Below, one piece after another: positions 1 through 5,646 of a stretch of DNA of 7,962 bases. A model generated the notes under the pieces. The model saw only the letters and a program-made list of their open reading frames with translations. It did not search any database and was not told where the DNA came from. Origin of the DNA: an uncultured Eubacteriales bacterium. Its GTDB lineage: Bacteria; Bacillota; Clostridia; Oscillospirales; CAG-272. The stretch covers positions 1-7,962 of the forward strand of contig CAKSLU010000048.1 in assembly GCA_934474225.1 (NCBI GenBank), read 5' to 3'. Position numbers and translations under genes: made by a program. The first letter of the stretch is position 1, and the number at the start of each line of letters is the position of its first letter.

Positions 1-18
1 AAAGTTATCATATTTTTA

Positions 19-47
19 TTGACATTTGCGAAAAAAAACTTCATAAT
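19..47 (+). promoter_or_regulatory. Sigma-A type promoter upstream of sepF
   Basis: The -35 element TTGACA (19-24) matches the consensus exactly. A 17-bp spacer separates it from CATAAT (42-47), which differs from the -10 consensus by one base. Transcription would start near base 54 and give a leader of about 137 nt before sepF. The surrounding bases are AT-rich, unlike the genes. This suggests sepF can be transcribed on its own rather than only from an upstream ylmE-type gene, which is not in the window. Confidence 0.75.
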
Positions 48-92
48 GTAGATAGGCATGTCCTGTCTATGGGGATGCGCCAAAGTTTTGAA

Positions 93-139
93 GCGGCGCT
101 CGCGGAGGGGGCAACCCCGACTTTCGTGGGCAGAGCCGC
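93..139 (+). other. Long hairpin in the sepF leader, capped by a GCAA tetraloop
   Basis: The arms pair as GCGGC (93-97) with GCCGC (135-139), GCTC (98-101) with GGGC (128-131), GCGGA (102-106) with TTCGT (123-127), and GGGG (107-110) with CCCC (115-118). The loop is GCAA (111-114), a GNRA tetraloop. That makes 18 pairs, three of them G-U, with small bulges at 119-122 and 132-134. It is not followed by a T-run, so it is not a simple terminator. It could be a cis-regulatory leader element or a copy of a dispersed palindromic repeat. I do not recognise it as a known riboswitch class. Confidence 0.5.
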
Positions 140-190
140 ATTTGAAAAAGAATAAAAATATTTAGAATATAGATTTCGGAGGAACGGAAA

Positions 191-664
191 ATGAGTTTTT
201 TCGGCGATATCAAGGACAAGTTCAGTAAGGATACATACGAGGGCGGCTATATGTATGACGACGACGGCGCAAACGGTCAGTACGGCTATGACGAAGCGCC
301 CGAGACGCCCGACATGCCTGCCGACAACGAAGCCACCATCGGCGGCAGCGGCTATGACATCATGGGCGGCGGCAGCTCGATTGAGCTGAAGGTCGTCAAG
401 CCCCAGCTGTTTGAGGATTCCGCACAGGTTGCAGACCACCTGCTGTCCAAGCGCACGGTCGTGCTCAACCTCGAGGACACCAACAAGGAGGCGGCGCGCC
501 GCATCCTCGACTTCCTCACCGGCGTTGCCTATTCCATCGGCGGCAACATCAAGAAGGTCGCCAACAGCGCCTATGTTGTCACGCCCTCGAATGTGGATGT
601 CAGCGAGGGACAGATCAAGCAGAAGGCGGCTGCGGCAAAGACCGAGCCCGAAACTGCCGAATAA
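191..664 (+). CDS. sepF: Cell division protein SepF
   Basis: SepF binds the C-terminal tail of FtsZ, polymerises into rings and attaches the Z-ring to the membrane. The 157-residue protein has the usual three parts. A short N-terminal segment (about 1-14, starting MSFFGDIKDKF) resembles the membrane-binding amphipathic helix. A flexible linker rich in Gly, Asp and Tyr spans about 19-62. The SepF core domain spans about 64-137, with the diagnostic stretches VVLNLED (90-96), FLTGVAYSIGG (108-118) and TPSNVDV (131-137). The C-terminal tail is Lys/Ala/Glu-rich. The ATG start has GGAGGA (178-183) 7 nt upstream. Length is close to the Bacillus protein (about 150 residues). The next gene, ylmH, is the expected distal neighbour, but ylmG is absent between them and a hairpin with a T-run follows the stop codon. 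Family assignment is secure; function is inferred from the family. Confidence 0.95.
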   Translation: MSFFGDIKDKFSKDTYEGGYMYDDDGANGQYGYDEAPETPDMPADNEATIGGSGYDIMGGGSSIELKVVKPQLFEDSAQVADHLLSKRTVVLNLEDTNKEAARRILDFLTGVAYSIGGNIKKVANSAYVVTPSNVDVSEGQIKQKAAAAKTEPETAE

Positions 665-679
665 GCCATGCAAGTTTTG

Positions 680-716
680 CCGCACCGTCGGAGCCTTCCT
701 GCGGTGCGGAATTTTT
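680..716 (+). terminator. Probable intrinsic terminator after sepF
   Basis: CCGCACC (680-686) pairs with GGTGCGG (703-709). An inner GGA/TCC helix (690-692 with 697-699) sits across a small internal loop. The stem is followed by AATTTTT, with the T-run at 712-716. It lies 15 nt past the sepF stop codon. It would stop or reduce transcription running from sepF into ylmH. The T-run is short, so readthrough is likely to be partial. Confidence 0.6.
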
Positions 717-720
717 CTAT

Positions 721-763
721 CGGCGGCTTTGCCGCCGCGGCGCGGTTTTTGCGCGGCATTTTT
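721..763 (+). promoter_or_regulatory. Two mutually exclusive hairpins just before ylmH
   Basis: CGGCGGC (721-727) can pair with GCCGCCG (731-737) across a 3-nt loop. Alternatively GCCGCG (734-739) can pair with CGCGGC (752-757), which is followed by TTTTT (759-763). The two structures share bases 734-737, so they cannot form together. The second looks like a weak terminator, and it ends immediately before the ylmH ribosome binding site (AAAGGA, 765-770). This may be an attenuator or simply a second leaky terminator. The region is very GC-rich, so chance pairing is a real possibility. Confidence 0.35.
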
Positions 764-776
764 GAAAGGAGCGCCT

Positions 777-1589
777 ATGCGATTTGATGAGAGCGATGCA
801 TTCAAGCTGATGGCGGCGCGGGTGGATGCGCTGTTTGACCGCGCCGCGGGCGCGCCGGTGTCCTCGCCGTTTCTCACGCCTGCCGAGCAGTATTTTCTCG
901 CGCGGCGGCCGGAGAGCGCCGGGCGCGCGGGGCAGATGCTCTTTTTCGGCGGCGCGCCGGGGGCGGAGCGGCAAAAGCTGTTCGTGTTTCCGGAGTACAT
1001 TGCGGCGCTTGCCGACGGCGGCGACCTTTATGAGACGGCGGTGCAGTTTCTCGGCGCGGACGCCTTCTCGGACATTGCCGCTTTGAAGATTGCGGGCGGC
1101 GGATTCCGCGATTTCACGCACCGGGACTATCTCGGCAGCCTGCTCTCGCTCGGGCTGGAACGGGATGTCATCGGCGACATTGCGCCGATTGACGAATATT
1201 CCGCCTATGTGTTTGTCGACTGCCGCGTGGCGGGATTTTTGCTCGGCACTGAGCTGCGCGTGGCAAGTGACCGCGTCAAGGTCACGCGCGCTGCGCTGCC
1301 GGACGGCTACCGCATCGAGCGAAAGTACAAGCCGATTGCCGACACCGTTGCGTCCCTGCGGCTCGACGGCGTGGTCGCCGCGCTCTGCAACCTGTCGCGC
1401 GAGGCGGCAAAGGAGAAGATTGCGGCAGGCGAGGTCGAGCAGAACTATGAGGCGGTCGAGCGCCCCGATGCCGCCGTGAACGCGGGCGACGCCATCAGCG
1501 TGCGCGGCGTCGGCAAATTCCGCATCGACAGCGTTTCCGACCCGACGAAAAAGGGACGCTATCGCCTGCTTGCCAAGAAGTATATCTGA
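777..1589 (+). CDS. ylmH: YlmH family S4-domain RNA-binding protein
   Basis: YlmH is an RNA-binding protein encoded beside the division genes in most Firmicutes. It is related to RqcP, and work in Bacillus links it to ribosome-associated quality control of stalled large subunits. The 270-residue protein matches the family length (about 257-270). The central domain carries the family signature THRDYLGSLLSLGLERDVIGDI, seen as the HRDYLG (115-120) and RDVIGDI (129-135) blocks. The S4 domain spans about 193-255, with RLDGVVAALCNLSR (195-208) forming the first helix and NAGDAISVRGVGKF (235-248) the strand region. The C-terminus is basic (KKGRYRLLAKKYI). The ATG start has AAAGGA (765-770) 6 nt upstream; upstream extensions of the frame run inside sepF and are not credible. 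Genes ylmH, divIVA, lspA and rluD are close enough to be one transcript. No promoter is visible directly ahead of ylmH. Confidence 0.93.
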   Translation: MRFDESDAFKLMAARVDALFDRAAGAPVSSPFLTPAEQYFLARRPESAGRAGQMLFFGGAPGAERQKLFVFPEYIAALADGGDLYETAVQFLGADAFSDIAALKIAGGGFRDFTHRDYLGSLLSLGLERDVIGDIAPIDEYSAYVFVDCRVAGFLLGTELRVASDRVKVTRAALPDGYRIERKYKPIADTVASLRLDGVVAALCNLSREAAKEKIAAGEVEQNYEAVERPDAAVNAGDAISVRGVGKFRIDSVSDPTKKGRYRLLAKKYI

Positions 1590-1618
1590 AGAGAGCCGAA
1601 AGAAAAGGAGTGTGCACC

Positions 1619-2605
1619 GTGAGCCTGTCCGAAAGATTGCAATCCGTTCACTTTAACAAGGGCGCTATAGGCTATAATACCAAAGAGGTCGATGCCTTCT
1701 TCAGCGAAATGCGCACAACTGCCGAGCGGGACGAGGCGGCGCTCCGCACCCTGCGGGCAAAGCTGGACGCCTTTGAGGGAAAGAGCGCGGAGATTGCCCG
1801 CACCGAAAACGAGGCGTACCGCCTGCTGGCGGCGGCGAAGGACGAGGCGGAAAAGATCCGCGCGGCAGCCGCCGCCGAGGCACAGACTCTGCTGGACGAC
1901 GCCAAGGCGCGCGCAGCCGCCGCCGAGGCGGTTGCAGCCGAGCGCGCGGCGGTCGCCGAGCGGGAGGCGGCGCGGCGCGTAAGTGAAACGGTCGGCAACG
2001 CCAAGCAGAATGCCGCGATGATTCTCGCCGCCGCCGACAAACGGGGCAGAGAAACGCTTGCCGCCGCCGAGCGGGAGGCTGCAGCGACGCGCGCCAAAGC
2101 GGCGGCGCTTTCCCGCCGCAGTGCGGAATTTGAAGAAAAGCTGCGCAGCCTCACGGCGGACACGGTCCGCGCGCTTGCCGCGCTCAATGCGGCATCGCCC
2201 GCACCGGCTGCTTCGCCCGCACCGGCGGTGTCCGCCGCTGCGGCGGACGCGCCCGACGCGGCGCGCCTCTTTGCGTCCCGCCCGCGCCGCACCGACCGGG
2301 TGCGCCCGGCGGAACCTGCGCCCGCACCCGAGACGGCGGCGGAAACCGCCGCCGCACCTGCCGCAGCGACGCCTACAGCGTCTGCGGCGGACGTCGATGC
2401 GGACAACACCGCGCATGACTATGCCTTTGCGGGCGGCAAGCTGCTCGAAAGGGACGGCGCGCGGCAGACCGCCGCACCGCGCAAGCTCTACGACGCGGTC
2501 AGCGTGACCTATGACGACGGCGGCGACGGCTACGACGACATCAAGCGTCTGATGGACAGCGCCGCCGACCGCAAGCTGAAAAATCCGACCGATTTTGCAA
2601 ACTGA
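1619..2605 (+). CDS. divIVA: DivIVA family polar/septal scaffold, long form
   Basis: DivIVA recognises negatively curved membrane at septa and poles and recruits partner proteins there. The lipid-binding N-terminal domain is clear: SVHFNKGAIGYNTKEVDAFF (9-28) matches the family pattern F..KGxxGYxxxEVDxFL. A long Ala/Glu/Lys/Arg coiled-coil region covers about 30-185. An Ala/Pro-rich, probably disordered linker follows (about 186-260). The tail ends in an acidic Tyr/Asp/Gly patch (YDDGGDGYDD, 297-306) and DIKRLMDSAADRKLKNPTDF. At 328 residues it is about twice the Bacillus protein (164). The GTG at 1619 is chosen because AGGAG (1606-1610) lies 8 nt upstream. An in-frame GTG at 1610 overlaps that ribosome binding site and cannot be the start. 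The gene lies 29 nt after ylmH, its usual position. ileS, which follows divIVA in Bacillus, is absent. Confidence 0.92.
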   Translation: MSLSERLQSVHFNKGAIGYNTKEVDAFFSEMRTTAERDEAALRTLRAKLDAFEGKSAEIARTENEAYRLLAAAKDEAEKIRAAAAAEAQTLLDDAKARAAAAEAVAAERAAVAEREAARRVSETVGNAKQNAAMILAAADKRGRETLAAAEREAAATRAKAAALSRRSAEFEEKLRSLTADTVRALAALNAASPAPAASPAPAVSAAAADAPDAARLFASRPRRTDRVRPAEPAPAPETAAETAAAPAAATPTASAADVDADNTAHDYAFAGGKLLERDGARQTAAPRKLYDAVSVTYDDGGDGYDDIKRLMDSAADRKLKNPTDFAN

Positions 2606-2618
2606 AAGGACATTTGCC

Positions 2619-3152
2619 GTGGCACCTTATCTGATTCTGATTCTCGCCGTCTGCGCGGCGGACCAGCTCACCAAGCTGTGGGCGCTGGACTATATTTTCA
2701 CGCATGCATCGGCGCTTGCCGCAAATACGCCCGCGCTCGCGTCGGGACTTCCGCATGTCGGCGACAGCGTACCGGTGATTGACGGCGTGCTGCACATGAC
2801 CTATATCGAAAACCCCGGCATGTCCTTCGGACTGCTCACCGAGCACCGCTGGATCTTCATGACGGTGTCGGCCGTGGCGATTCTCGCCATCCTCGTCTAC
2901 CTGTTCACGCTGAAGGGCAAGCCGAAGCTGCTCTGCACCGCGCTTGCGCTGGTCGTGGGCGGCGGCATCGGCAATATGTTTGACCGCGTGCTGCTCGGCT
3001 ATGTCGTCGATTTTATTGATGTGCGCCTCTTCGGCAGCCTGTGGACCTGGGTGTTCAATGTGGCGGATGCGGCAGTCTGCGTGGGTGCTGGACTGCTGGT
3101 GCTTTATTGCCTGGTTTCGTACAGAAAAGAGAAAAAGGAGACTGCGCGGTGA
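2619..3152 (+). CDS. lspA: Lipoprotein signal peptidase (signal peptidase II)
   Basis: LspA is the membrane aspartyl protease that removes the signal peptide from prolipoproteins after Lgt has attached diacylglycerol to the lipobox Cys. The 177-residue protein has about four membrane segments (roughly 3-20, 76-97, 103-120, 143-166). All family motifs are present: DQLTK (15-19), NPGMSFG (65-71), GGGIGNMFDR (114-123) and FNVADAAVCVG (146-156). By comparison with the Bacillus enzyme, the catalytic Asp pair is D122 and D150, with N119 and N147 nearby. The loop between segment 1 and the NPG motif is longer than usual (about residues 28-52). The GTG start at 2619 has AAAGGA (2605-2610) 8 nt upstream; an upstream in-frame TTG at 2595 precedes that site and lies inside divIVA. 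The gene overlaps rluD by 4 nt, so the two are probably translationally coupled. The lipoprotein encoded by livK downstream is a predicted substrate. Confidence 0.96.
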   Translation: MAPYLILILAVCAADQLTKLWALDYIFTHASALAANTPALASGLPHVGDSVPVIDGVLHMTYIENPGMSFGLLTEHRWIFMTVSAVAILAILVYLFTLKGKPKLLCTALALVVGGGIGNMFDRVLLGYVVDFIDVRLFGSLWTWVFNVADAAVCVGAGLLVLYCLVSYRKEKKETAR

Positions 3153-4075
3153 GCCTTTTGCGCATAGCGGCGGCGGAGGACGCGGGCAGCCGCGCCGATG
3201 TCTTCGTCAGCCTCTACTTTGATGTGACCCGCACGGCGGCAGCCCGCCTGCTTGCCGAGGGCGCGGTCACGGTGAACGGAAGACCCGCCGCGAAGAATAC
3301 CCGCATCGCCGCCGGGGACGAAGTCGGCGTCACGCTCCCGCCCGTGCGCGAGACTGCGACGCTGCCCGAGGATATCCCGATTGAAATTGTCTATGAGGAC
3401 GACGACCTCGCCGTCGTCAACAAGCCGAAGGGTATGGTCGTGCATCCCGCCGCCGGCAACGAGAGCGGGACGCTGGTCAACGCCCTGCTTTACCGCATGG
3501 GCGACCGCCTGTCCGGCATCGGCGGTGAGCGCCGCCCCGGCATCGTGCACCGCATCGACAAGGACACGAGCGGTCTGCTCGTCGTGGCGAAGAACGATTT
3601 TGCACACACGGTGCTGTCCGACAGCTTAAAGGAGCACGGCATCGACCGCGAATACAAGGCGGTCTCGGTCGGCAACCTGAAGGACGCGCAGGGCACGGTG
3701 GATCGCCCCATCGGCAGAAACCCGCGCGACCGCAAGAAGATGGCGGTCGTCCCGGACGGCAGACCGGCGGTTACGCACTACACCGTCGCCGAGCAGTTTG
3801 ACGGCTTTGACCTTTTGGACCTGAAGCTGGAGACCGGCAGAACGCACCAGATCCGCGTGCACCTGTCGAGCATCGGGCACCCGCTCCTCGGCGACGCGCT
3901 TTACGGCGGCGGGCACACGAAGTTTGAGCGGCAGAATGCCGATTTGCTCACCGGGCAGACCCTGCACGCATATCGGCTGACCTTCCGTCATCCGCGAAGC
4001 GGCGAGACCCTGTGTTTCACGGCGCCGCTGCCGCCGTATTTCGAGACGATTTTGGCGAAACTCCGCCGCTTGTGA
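3149..4075 (+). CDS. RluD-family 23S rRNA pseudouridine synthase
   Basis: RluA/RluD-family enzymes convert specific uridines in 23S rRNA to pseudouridine; this one is positioned like Bacillus ylyB. The 308-residue protein has an N-terminal S4 RNA-binding domain (about 12-62, with LLAEGAVTVNG at 34-44) and a catalytic domain (about 78-300). The catalytic motif HRIDKDTSGLLV (134-145) places the nucleophile at D137. Other family blocks are NKPKGMVVHPAAG (91-103), REYKAV (167-172), LETGRTHQIRVHL (227-239) and HPLLGDALYGG (244-254). The GTG start at 3149 overlaps the lspA stop codon (GTGA) and has AAGGAG (3135-3140) 8 nt upstream. Length is normal for the family. The exact target uridines cannot be told from sequence, so I give no firm symbol; rluD or ylyB would be the usual label. 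The operon appears to end here with a terminator. Confidence 0.95.
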   Translation: MSLLRIAAAEDAGSRADVFVSLYFDVTRTAAARLLAEGAVTVNGRPAAKNTRIAAGDEVGVTLPPVRETATLPEDIPIEIVYEDDDLAVVNKPKGMVVHPAAGNESGTLVNALLYRMGDRLSGIGGERRPGIVHRIDKDTSGLLVVAKNDFAHTVLSDSLKEHGIDREYKAVSVGNLKDAQGTVDRPIGRNPRDRKKMAVVPDGRPAVTHYTVAEQFDGFDLLDLKLETGRTHQIRVHLSSIGHPLLGDALYGGGHTKFERQNADLLTGQTLHAYRLTFRHPRSGETLCFTAPLPPYFETILAKLRRL

Positions 4076-4097
4076 CGCGCAAAAGCGGCGGTTTTTT
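4063..4097 (+). terminator. Intrinsic terminator overlapping the rluD-family stop codon
   Basis: CCGCCGCTT (4063-4071) pairs perfectly with AAGCGGCGG (4083-4091) over an 11-nt loop that contains the TGA stop. Six T residues follow (4092-4097). This is a textbook Rho-independent terminator and marks the end of the ylmH-divIVA-lspA-rluD transcript. Its T-run also forms part of the inverted repeat next to it. Confidence 0.9.
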
Positions 4098-4117
4098 CAT
4101 ACAACTTTGTATGAAAA
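4094..4117 (+). repeat. Perfect 11-bp inverted repeat, candidate operator of livK
   Basis: The left arm TTTTCATACAA (4094-4104) and its exact reverse complement (4107-4117) flank a 2-bp centre, CT. The repeat ends 2 bp before the -35 hexamer of the first livK promoter. That placement and symmetry fit a binding site for a dimeric regulator of the amino acid transport operon. As RNA it could also fold with a larger loop and add to the rluD terminator. No regulator gene is visible in the window, so the binding protein is unknown. Confidence 0.5.
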
Positions 4118-4119
4118 TG

Positions 4120-4147
4120 TTGCAATTTTGTTGAAAAATACTATAAT
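4120..4147 (+). promoter_or_regulatory. livK promoter P1
   Basis: TTGCAA (4120-4125) and a perfect TATAAT (4142-4147) are separated by 16 bp. Transcription would begin near 4154 and give a leader of about 150 nt. It lies directly beside the 4094-4117 inverted repeat. The segment AAAATGTTGCAA covering the -35 region recurs upstream of livH. Confidence 0.6.
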
Positions 4148-4196
4148 CCACGCCTTGTCGGCTTTCAATTTCTACGCGCCGCGTGCAATTACCTGC

Positions 4197-4225
4197 TTGA
4201 CAGATGGGCAAATCAAGTGTATCAT
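4197..4225 (+). promoter_or_regulatory. livK promoter P2
   Basis: TTGACA (4197-4202) is a perfect -35 element. TATCAT (4220-4225), one mismatch from consensus, follows after 17 bp. The start point would be near 4232, about 72 nt ahead of the livK ATG. Together with P1 this suggests tandem promoters. Which one is used cannot be decided from sequence. Confidence 0.6.
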
Positions 4226-4303
4226 AACGAAAAAGCCGATATTTGCAGCATCGGAAGCAAGTTTCGACCTTTTGAAAAAAACAAATTTACGGAGGACAAA
4301 ACA

Positions 4304-5530
4304 ATGACGAAGAGAATCATTGCTCTCGCGCTTGCGGCACTGCTCAGTTTTGCAATGCTGACCGCTTGCGGAGACAAAGCGCCCGCAGGCACCGATCCTG
4401 CGGCAACCGATCCTGCCGTCAGCGGTTCCACCGATGCAAACGGCGGCGCTGACGAAACCAAGGGCACGCTGATTATCGGCGGTATCGGCCCTCTGACCGG
4501 CGCTGCTGCCGTATACGGCATCAACGTCAAGAACGGCGCACAGATCGCGGTTGACGAGATCAACGCGGCAGGCGGCGTCAATGGCTACAATCTGGAGCTG
4601 AAGTTCCAGGACGACGAGCATGACCCCGAAAAGTCGGTCAACGCTTACAACAAGCTGATGGACGAAGGCATGCAGGTTCTGATGGGCACGGTTACGAGCG
4701 CACCCTGCGTTGCAGTCGCAGCCGTCGCACTGGAAGACAACATGTTCCTGCTGACCCCCTCGGGTTCGGCAGTTGAGTGCGTGACAAACCCCAACGCATT
4801 CCGCATCTGCTTCAGCGACCCGAACCAGGGTATTGCATCCGCTGACTACATTGCAGAGCACGGCCTTGCAACCAAGGTTGCCGTCTTCTACAATGTATCC
4901 GATGTTTACTCCAACGGTATTTACGAGAAGTTTGCAGCAGAGGCTGCCGCCAAGGGCATTGAAGTCGTAACCGCGCAGGCGTTCACCAAGGACAGCGCAA
5001 CCGACTTCAGTGTACAGATTCAGAAGATCAAGGAGAGCGGCGCAGAGCTCGTCTTCCTGCCGATTTACTATCAGGAGGCTTCGCTGTTCCTCGAACAGGC
5101 TTCCACCGCAGGTCTGGATGTCAAGTACTTCGGCTGCGACGGTCTGGACGGTCTGATTGACCAGCTCGGCGACAAGGAGAGCCTCGCAGAGGGCGTTATG
5201 CTTCTGACGCCTTTCGTTGCAGACTCGAAGGAAGAAAAGTCGGCGAAGTTCACCGCGGCATATAGAGAGAAGTATGGCGAGACCCCGATTCAGTTCGCGG
5301 CTGACGCTTACGATGCAATCTACACCATCAAGGCAGCACTTGAGGCTGCAAATATCACCGACCCCACGATTGACCACAGTGCGCTGTCCGATGCGCTCAC
5401 TGCGGTGATGACCAAGATCACGGTCGAGGGTGTTACCGGTACGATGACCTGGGATGAAAGCGGCGAGCCGACCAAGACCCCGAAGGCAATGGTCATCAAA
5501 GACGCTACCTATGTCTCGATGGACGACTGA
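4304..5530 (+). CDS. livK: Branched-chain amino acid ABC transporter, substrate-binding lipoprotein
   Basis: This is the extracellular receptor of a Liv/HAAT-family importer, which captures branched-chain or related amino acids and delivers them to the LivHM permease. The 408-residue precursor begins with a lipoprotein signal peptide (MTKRIIALALAALLSFAM) and the lipobox LTAC; C22 would be the lipidated residue, processed by Lgt and then LspA. A low-complexity Ala/Asp/Thr/Gly tether covers about 23-53. The type 1 periplasmic-binding fold runs from about 54 to 400, with IGGIGPLTGAAAVYG (58-72), TPSGSAVECV (151-160), NVSDVYSNG (197-205) and FAADAYDAIY (331-340) as the recognisable family blocks. 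The ATG at 4304 has GGAGGA (4291-4296) 7 nt upstream. The longer reading frame back to 4217 overlaps the P2 promoter and lacks a ribosome binding site. The operon context supports amino acid uptake, but the exact ligand is not determined; amide or urea binders share this fold. Confidence 0.93.
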   Translation: MTKRIIALALAALLSFAMLTACGDKAPAGTDPAATDPAVSGSTDANGGADETKGTLIIGGIGPLTGAAAVYGINVKNGAQIAVDEINAAGGVNGYNLELKFQDDEHDPEKSVNAYNKLMDEGMQVLMGTVTSAPCVAVAAVALEDNMFLLTPSGSAVECVTNPNAFRICFSDPNQGIASADYIAEHGLATKVAVFYNVSDVYSNGIYEKFAAEAAAKGIEVVTAQAFTKDSATDFSVQIQKIKESGAELVFLPIYYQEASLFLEQASTAGLDVKYFGCDGLDGLIDQLGDKESLAEGVMLLTPFVADSKEEKSAKFTAAYREKYGETPIQFAADAYDAIYTIKAALEAANITDPTIDHSALSDALTAVMTKITVEGVTGTMTWDESGEPTKTPKAMVIKDATYVSMDD

Positions 5531-5576
5531 TTTCACCGGAAATTCGACATTTTTTTGCAGGAATTTTAATTTACTC

Positions 5577-5605
5577 TTGCAATTCTGAAGATTTTATGTT
5601 AAAAT
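5577..5605 (+). promoter_or_regulatory. Possible promoter between livK and livH
   Basis: TTGCAA (5577-5582) and TAAAAT (5600-5605) are separated by 17 bp. The -35 side, TTGCAATTCTG, matches the livK P1 side TTGCAATTTTG at 10 of 11 bases. However, the -10 element lies in the left arm of a long hairpin, so transcripts would start inside that hairpin. This region may be a promoter, or the resemblance may be chance in AT-rich DNA. Confidence 0.3.
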
Positions 5606-5640
5606 AAAGAGGTTATTATTACAATAGCCTTTTTATTTTA
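5600..5640 (+). terminator. Long AT-rich hairpin between livK and livH, probable leaky terminator
   Basis: Bases 5600-5617 pair with 5623-5640 in an 18-bp stem with two G-U pairs and a 5-nt loop (ATTAC, 5618-5622). The core is AGG (5610-5612) with CCT (5628-5630), flanked by an A-rich left arm and T-rich right arm; more T-rich sequence follows. Such a hairpin after a binding-protein gene usually stops most transcripts or protects their 3' end. That gives more receptor than permease. It could act on either strand, but no convergent gene is present. Confidence 0.65.
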
Positions 5641-5646
5641 TTATTT

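Noticed and set aside
93..139. Assignment of the sepF leader hairpin to the c-di-GMP-I riboswitch because of its GNRA loop
   Set aside because: The second helix with the tetraloop receptor and the conserved linker bases of that class are not present.
58..165. Small + strand reading frame of 35 codons in the sepF leader, starting MSCLWGCAKVLKRR
   Set aside because: It lacks a good ribosome binding site, starts only a few bases after the predicted transcription start, and runs through the hairpin that better explains the region. Its basic, odd composition looks like translated structured RNA.
41..1000. 319-codon reading frame on the minus strand across sepF and the start of ylmH
   Set aside because: It is antisense to two clear genes, spans their promoter and terminator, and shows no recognisable family. 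GC-rich DNA with few stops explains it.
1673..1678. Perfect TATAAT inside divIVA
   Set aside because: There is no -35 element at the right distance, and the bases encode the conserved GYN residues of the DivIVA N-terminal motif.
1559..2416. Long minus-strand reading frames opposite divIVA
   Set aside because: They are Arg/Gly- or Ala/Ser-rich shadows of the Ala-rich coiled-coil codons and have no credible start signal.
4124..4138. CodY-like box AATTTTGTTGAAAAA at the livK promoter
   Set aside because: It has about five mismatches to AATTTTCWGAAAATT, too many to call a CodY site in AT-rich intergenic DNA.
4172..5536. 454-codon minus-strand reading frame covering all of livK
   Set aside because: It is Cys-rich and without motifs, overlaps the livK promoter, and lies opposite a gene with clear family blocks, signal peptide and ribosome binding site.
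5530..5556. Small hairpin with a following T-run directly after livK (ATTTC/GAAAT, then T x7)
   Set aside because: The stem has only 5 mostly A-T pairs and is separated from the T-run by several bases. The much longer hairpin at 5600-5640 is the better terminator candidate.
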